Shown in pieces: positions 61,428 through 64,000 of a DNA stretch of 64,000 nt. The stretch covers positions 682,001 to 746,000 of the forward strand of contig NZ_CANMBY010000001.1 of the NCBI RefSeq assembly GCF_947496195.1, given 5' to 3'. This DNA comes from an uncultured Polaribacter sp. GTDB taxonomy: Bacteria > Bacteroidota > Bacteroidia > Flavobacteriales > Flavobacteriaceae. Under the pieces are notes generated by a model. The model did not search any database, was not told the origin of the DNA, and worked only from the letters and a program-made list of their open reading frames with translations. Made by a program: the position numbers and the translations under genes. Within the stretch, counting starts at the first letter, position 1. Every line of letters starts with the position of its first letter.

Positions 61428-61787
61428 ATGACAGAAAATTTAACTAGAGAAACTTTTTTAGAAAAGGTTTTTAATTATACAGAAAATAAAGATTGGAAGT
61501 TTGAAGGTGATAAACCAGCATTAATTGATTTTTATGCAGATTGGTGTGGTCCTTGTAAAATGTTGGCTCCTATTTTAGAAGAATTATCTGAAGAATATGG
61601 AGACAAAATCAATATTTACAAAATTGATACTGAAGCAGAGCAAGAATTAGCTGCAGCATTTGGTATTAGAAGTATTCCTTCTATGCTCTTTTGTCCTATG
61701 GATGCAGAACCACAGATGGCAAATGGAGCTTTACCAAAAGCTGAATTAGAAAGAGTAATTGCAGATGTTTTAAAAGTAGAAAAATAA
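61428..61787 (+). CDS. trxA: Thioredoxin
   Basis: The 119-aa cytosolic protein has the classical active site IDFYADWCGPCKMLAPIL and the cis-Pro loop GIRSIPSMLFC. It has no signal peptide. It reduces protein disulfides using electrons from thioredoxin reductase, which is not in the window. A short N-terminal extension (about 25 residues, ENLTRETFLEKVFNYTENKD) precedes the fold. A -7 box lies upstream and a perfect terminator downstream, so it is a single-gene unit. Confidence 0.95.
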   Translation: MTENLTRETFLEKVFNYTENKDWKFEGDKPALIDFYADWCGPCKMLAPILEELSEEYGDKINIYKIDTEAEQELAAAFGIRSIPSMLFCPMDAEPQMANGALPKAELERVIADVLKVEK

Positions 61788-61808
61788 GCTTAAGTTTTTA
61801 AATGTTAG

Positions 61809-61845
61809 AAACTCGAACATTATAATGTTCGAGTTTTATTTTTGT
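61809..61845 (+). terminator. Terminator of the thioredoxin gene
   Basis: AAACTCGAACATTA (61809-61822) is followed directly by its exact complement TAATGTTCGAGTTT (61823-61836) and a T-rich run. Confidence 0.9.
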
Positions 61846-61854
61846 TAAAATTTA

Positions 61855-61895
61855 ATACATAAGAATTTTATGCATAAAAAAATTATGTATATTTG
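61855..61895 (+). promoter_or_regulatory. PadR operator-like array overlapping the -7 box
   Basis: ATACAT (61855-61860), ATGCAT (61870-61875) and ATGTAT (61885-61890) are spaced by exactly 9 bp each, making a symmetric array around a palindromic centre. PadR-family repressors typically bind ATAC/ATGT dyads. The right site overlaps the -7 box TATATTTG (61888-61895). Confidence 0.65.
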
Positions 61896-61899
61896 TTTT

Positions 61900-62238
61900 A
61901 TGGGAAATCAAAAATTATATAAAGGTTCTTTACAAACCATTATTTTAAAATTATTAGCTAGCCATTCTAAAATGTATGGTTATGAAATTACTCAGAAAGT
62001 AAAAGAATTAACTAAAGGAGAGCTTAATATTACAGAAGGTGCTTTGTATCCTGCTTTACACAAATTAGAAGCAGATGGTTTGCTAGATGTAGAGGTTGCT
62101 AAAGTGGGTAACAGATTACGAAAATATTATAAGTTAACAGAAAGAGGTACAAAAGAAACTGCCAATAAATTACAAGAAATGCAAGAGTTTTTAAAAACCA
62201 TGCAGCATTTAGTAAACCCAAAATTTAGTGTAGAATAA
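61900..62238 (+). CDS. PadR-family transcriptional regulator
   Basis: From ATG 61900 the protein has 112 aa and a winged helix: GSLQTIILKLLASHSKMYGYEITQKVKELTKGELNITEGALYPALHKLEADGLL over residues about 9-65, then the wing GNRLRKYYKLTERG. The GYEI and EGALYPALxxLE motifs define the family. The ATG at 61870 lies inside the operator array and before the -7 box, so it is not the start. The -7 box ends 4 nt before 61900, so the mRNA may be leaderless. It precedes three HAAS-like membrane protein genes, its probable partners. Confidence 0.92.
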   Translation: MGNQKLYKGSLQTIILKLLASHSKMYGYEITQKVKELTKGELNITEGALYPALHKLEADGLLDVEVAKVGNRLRKYYKLTERGTKETANKLQEMQEFLKTMQHLVNPKFSVE

Positions 62239-62249
62239 TTTTTGTAATT

Positions 62250-62906
62250 ATGGAATTAACTAAAAGCCAAATACAGCAAATAGACAACCGTTTAAAATCT
62301 GGTGGAATAAGATATTGGGATTTACGCCTTGAAATTATAGACCATATTGCAACAGATTTAGAGCAAAATTCAAAAAGTAATGACTTTAATAAAGAACTAA
62401 ACAATGCTTTAAAACGAATTGGTTACCTAAATAATTTATCAGCAGTAAATACAAAAGGTTGGCAAAATGTAAATAAATTTTATAGAAAGAGATATTTAGA
62501 TAATATTAAAACGTATTTAAAAAAACCATTGATTTTACTCTTAGTAGTTTTAAGTATAGTTATAAATTATTTTCTATTCGAATATCTACCATTAAAAACT
62601 TTTAAGCTACTTAACTTTTCTCTTTACATTATTTTTTCTATTCCTTTTTTTGTTTTAACCACAAAACTTTGGTTAAAGAAATATGGTAAATCTGTACACT
62701 TAGATTATGGTATTTTTTACTTCGGATTTGCTTTAATAATGATAAACTTACCTATACAGTTTGCTGGATATTTTGAAGCTATTTATCAAAAAATATTTTT
62801 AATACTATTGTTACCTATTTTTATATTGGCTTCAATTTCTGGGCATCAACTTTTTAATGAATCAATTCAAAAAGTAGAAAGAATTAGAAAAGAATTAAAT
62901 CTATGA
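62250..62906 (+). CDS. HAAS-like PadR-associated membrane protein, paralogue 1
   Basis: The N-terminal about 80 residues are a helical domain (LTKSQIQQIDNRLKSGGIRYWDLRLEIIDHIATDLE over residues 3-38) of the type found beside PadR genes (HAAS). About four or five membrane spans follow (from LILLLVVLSIVINYFLF at about 93). It starts 11 bp after padR and overlaps the next gene by 4 nt. Such proteins are thought to pass a membrane signal to PadR. It is the most divergent of the three copies. Confidence 0.8.
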   Translation: MELTKSQIQQIDNRLKSGGIRYWDLRLEIIDHIATDLEQNSKSNDFNKELNNALKRIGYLNNLSAVNTKGWQNVNKFYRKRYLDNIKTYLKKPLILLLVVLSIVINYFLFEYLPLKTFKLLNFSLYIIFSIPFFVLTTKLWLKKYGKSVHLDYGIFYFGFALIMINLPIQFAGYFEAIYQKIFLILLLPIFILASISGHQLFNESIQKVERIRKELNL

Positions 62907-63601
62907 AACTTACAGAAAATCAAATAGACAATCTGTATAAGTTTACACGTCAACATTATGTTGAATATTATGATGTGCAAACAGAATTGGTAGATCATTT
63001 AGCCAATGATATAGAGCAGATTTGGGAAGAAAATCCAAATATTTCATTTGAAGAAGCCAGAGATAAATCATTTAAAAAATTTGGCATATTTGGCTTTATG
63101 GATGTTGTTCAGGCTAAAGAATGGCAGATGACAAAATCATATATTAAACTTGTTTTAAAATTTGTAAAACAATGGTTTCAATTGCCAAAAATTCTGTTCA
63201 CTCTTATCATATATTTTACTTTTTTTAAACTTCAAGAGTTTAAAGTTGGATACACCATCTACATAAGTATTTTTATTAGCGTTCTTGTATTTCAGTTAGT
63301 TTTTATGATTGTTAATGGAAAAAAAATAAAACAGAAACAAAAGAAAACAGGTAAAAAATGGTTGCTAGAAAATGTAATTTTTGTTAATGGCATTTCAAAT
63401 ATTTTAGTTTTGATGATTTGGTTTTGGGATTTTCCTTTTGATAATATGCAAGAGTTTTTAGCTATGGGTAATTTTACAAAAATACTTTCAGCTTTTTTAA
63501 TTACATTTTTAATCATTGTAGGGTTTATAACACTAATTGTTATTCCTAAAAAAGCAGAAGAATTATTACAAGAAACGTATCCTAATTATCAAATTTCTTA
63601 A
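62903..63601 (+). CDS. HAAS-like PadR-associated membrane protein, paralogue 2
   Basis: The 232-aa protein has the helical N-terminal domain (LTENQIDNLYKFTRQHYVEYYDVQTELVDHLANDIE over residues 3-38; then FEEARDKSFKKFGIFGFMDVV) followed by four to five membrane spans. Its first about 75 codons are nearly identical to paralogue 3, 709 bp downstream with no indel. The membrane parts differ more. It is coupled to paralogue 1 by a 4-nt overlap. Confidence 0.82.
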   Translation: MKLTENQIDNLYKFTRQHYVEYYDVQTELVDHLANDIEQIWEENPNISFEEARDKSFKKFGIFGFMDVVQAKEWQMTKSYIKLVLKFVKQWFQLPKILFTLIIYFTFFKLQEFKVGYTIYISIFISVLVFQLVFMIVNGKKIKQKQKKTGKKWLLENVIFVNGISNILVLMIWFWDFPFDNMQEFLAMGNFTKILSAFLITFLIIVGFITLIVIPKKAEELLQETYPNYQIS

Positions 63602-63839
63602 GCTAGATTTTATGAAACTCACAGAAACTCAAATAGAGGCTTTATACAAGTTTACACGTCAACATTATGTGTATCATTATGATGTGCAAACAGAATTGGT
63701 AGACCATTTAGCCAATGATATAGAGCAAATTTGGGAAGAAAACCCAAAGTTTTCTTTTGAAGAAGCAAGAGATAAATCGTTTAAAAAGTTTGGCATATTT
63801 GGTTTTATGGATGTTATTGAAGCCAAAGAAAAACAAATG
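62903..63839 (+). repeat. Tandem duplication of the HAAS-like coding region
   Basis: Bases 62903 to about 63130 match 63612 to about 63839 at a constant 709-bp offset, with only scattered, mostly silent differences. The similarity stops where the membrane part begins. Confidence 0.85.
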
Positions 63840-64000
63840 AATAAACGTTACTGGAAACTGATTTGGCGATTTACAAAAGAATGGTTTAGTATACCAAAAA
63901 TCATCATCACAATATCATTATTTCTTGGTATTTTATTATTAATTCAGATTAAAAACTCAGAGTATTTTATACTTACTTTCTTGGCTGTTGCTGTCTTTTT
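63612..64000 (+). CDS. HAAS-like PadR-associated membrane protein, paralogue 3 (3' end outside window)
   Basis: The frame opens at ATG 63612, 10 bp after paralogue 2, and runs off the window edge after 129 codons. It begins MKLTETQIEALYKFTRQHYV and continues with the same HAAS-like domain as paralogue 2 (TELVDHLANDIEQIWEENPK, FGIFGFMDVIEAKEKQM) and then the first membrane span (IIITISLFLGILLLIQI). It is a recent tandem duplicate. Confidence 0.82.
   Translation, partial: MKLTETQIEALYKFTRQHYVYHYDVQTELVDHLANDIEQIWEENPKFSFEEARDKSFKKFGIFGFMDVIEAKEKQMNKRYWKLIWRFTKEWFSIPKIIITISLFLGILLLIQIKNSEYFILTFLAVAVF

Noticed and set aside
61870-61899. Longer N-terminus of PadR (ATG 61870)
   Set aside because: This segment is the operator array and -7 box; MGNQKLYKG at 61900 is the usual PadR beginning.

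Overview
The window looks like a contiguous chromosomal segment from a marine-type member of the Flavobacteriaceae (Bacteroidota; Polaribacter/Tenacibaculum-like, inferred from protein character only). The evidence is very AT-rich DNA, Bacteroidota-type promoters (TAnnTTTG -7 boxes, once with a TTTG -33 box), type B type IX secretion (T9SS) C-terminal domains with PorP/SprF partners, DUF1501/DUF1800 genes and many short SCxx-type lipoprotein signals. I see no prophage, insertion sequence, CRISPR array or rRNA.

Layout. 1-11.4 kb holds housekeeping and conserved genes: the recA 3' end, a minus-strand esterase-dut-hypothetical-PspC-like operon, gpsA, an ACT-like protein, an MFS exporter, DUF547, a TIGR04283-type glycosyltransferase, a PNPOx-like protein, NhaC, a possible HEPN protein, and pheS with two small genes. 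11.5-15.6 kb: gdhA, a LysE-type exporter, an alpha/beta hydrolase and dinB. 15.6-24.9 kb is a tightly packed, one-direction run: GNAT, DAO-type flavoprotein, PHBH-fold flavoprotein, methyltransferase, type III polyketide synthase, FabL-like enoyl reductase, FabZ-like dehydratase, ketosynthase, acyl carrier protein, phosphopantetheinyl transferase, GreA-like protein and an AraC regulator. I read it as a dedicated acyl-ACP module that may feed a type III PKS, followed by ring methylation and hydroxylation, giving a phenolic lipid or alkylquinone. It is the best candidate here for an undescribed pathway. 25-30 kb: an orphan ABC ATPase, a conserved hypothetical, a thioredoxin-like protein, an SDR-type threonine dehydrogenase, two lipoproteins and recX. 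30-36.7 kb is a TetR-TolC-MFP-RND efflux operon with a striking palindrome over its promoter. 36.8-41.1 kb: a polyprenyl synthase, a CAT-anticodon tRNA, a FucP-type sugar transporter and a sodium:solute symporter.

41.1-61.2 kb is a 20-kb minus-strand surface-protein block. First in transcription order is a 1245-residue Ig-like repeat protein with a type B T9SS sorting domain, then a PorP/SprF-SPOR fusion, a 3700-residue SprB-repeat adhesin with a type B sorting domain, and a second PorP/SprF. A DUF1800-DUF1501 pair follows downstream. Each secreted giant thus has its own PorP/SprF partner. 61.4-64 kb: thioredoxin, a PadR regulator with a symmetric operator-like array, and three tandem HAAS-like membrane proteins, the last cut by the window edge.

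Several start codons can be refined because the longer reading frame would run through the gene's own -7 promoter box (threonine dehydrogenase, tetR, recX, padR). Two of these (recX, padR) look leaderless or nearly so.
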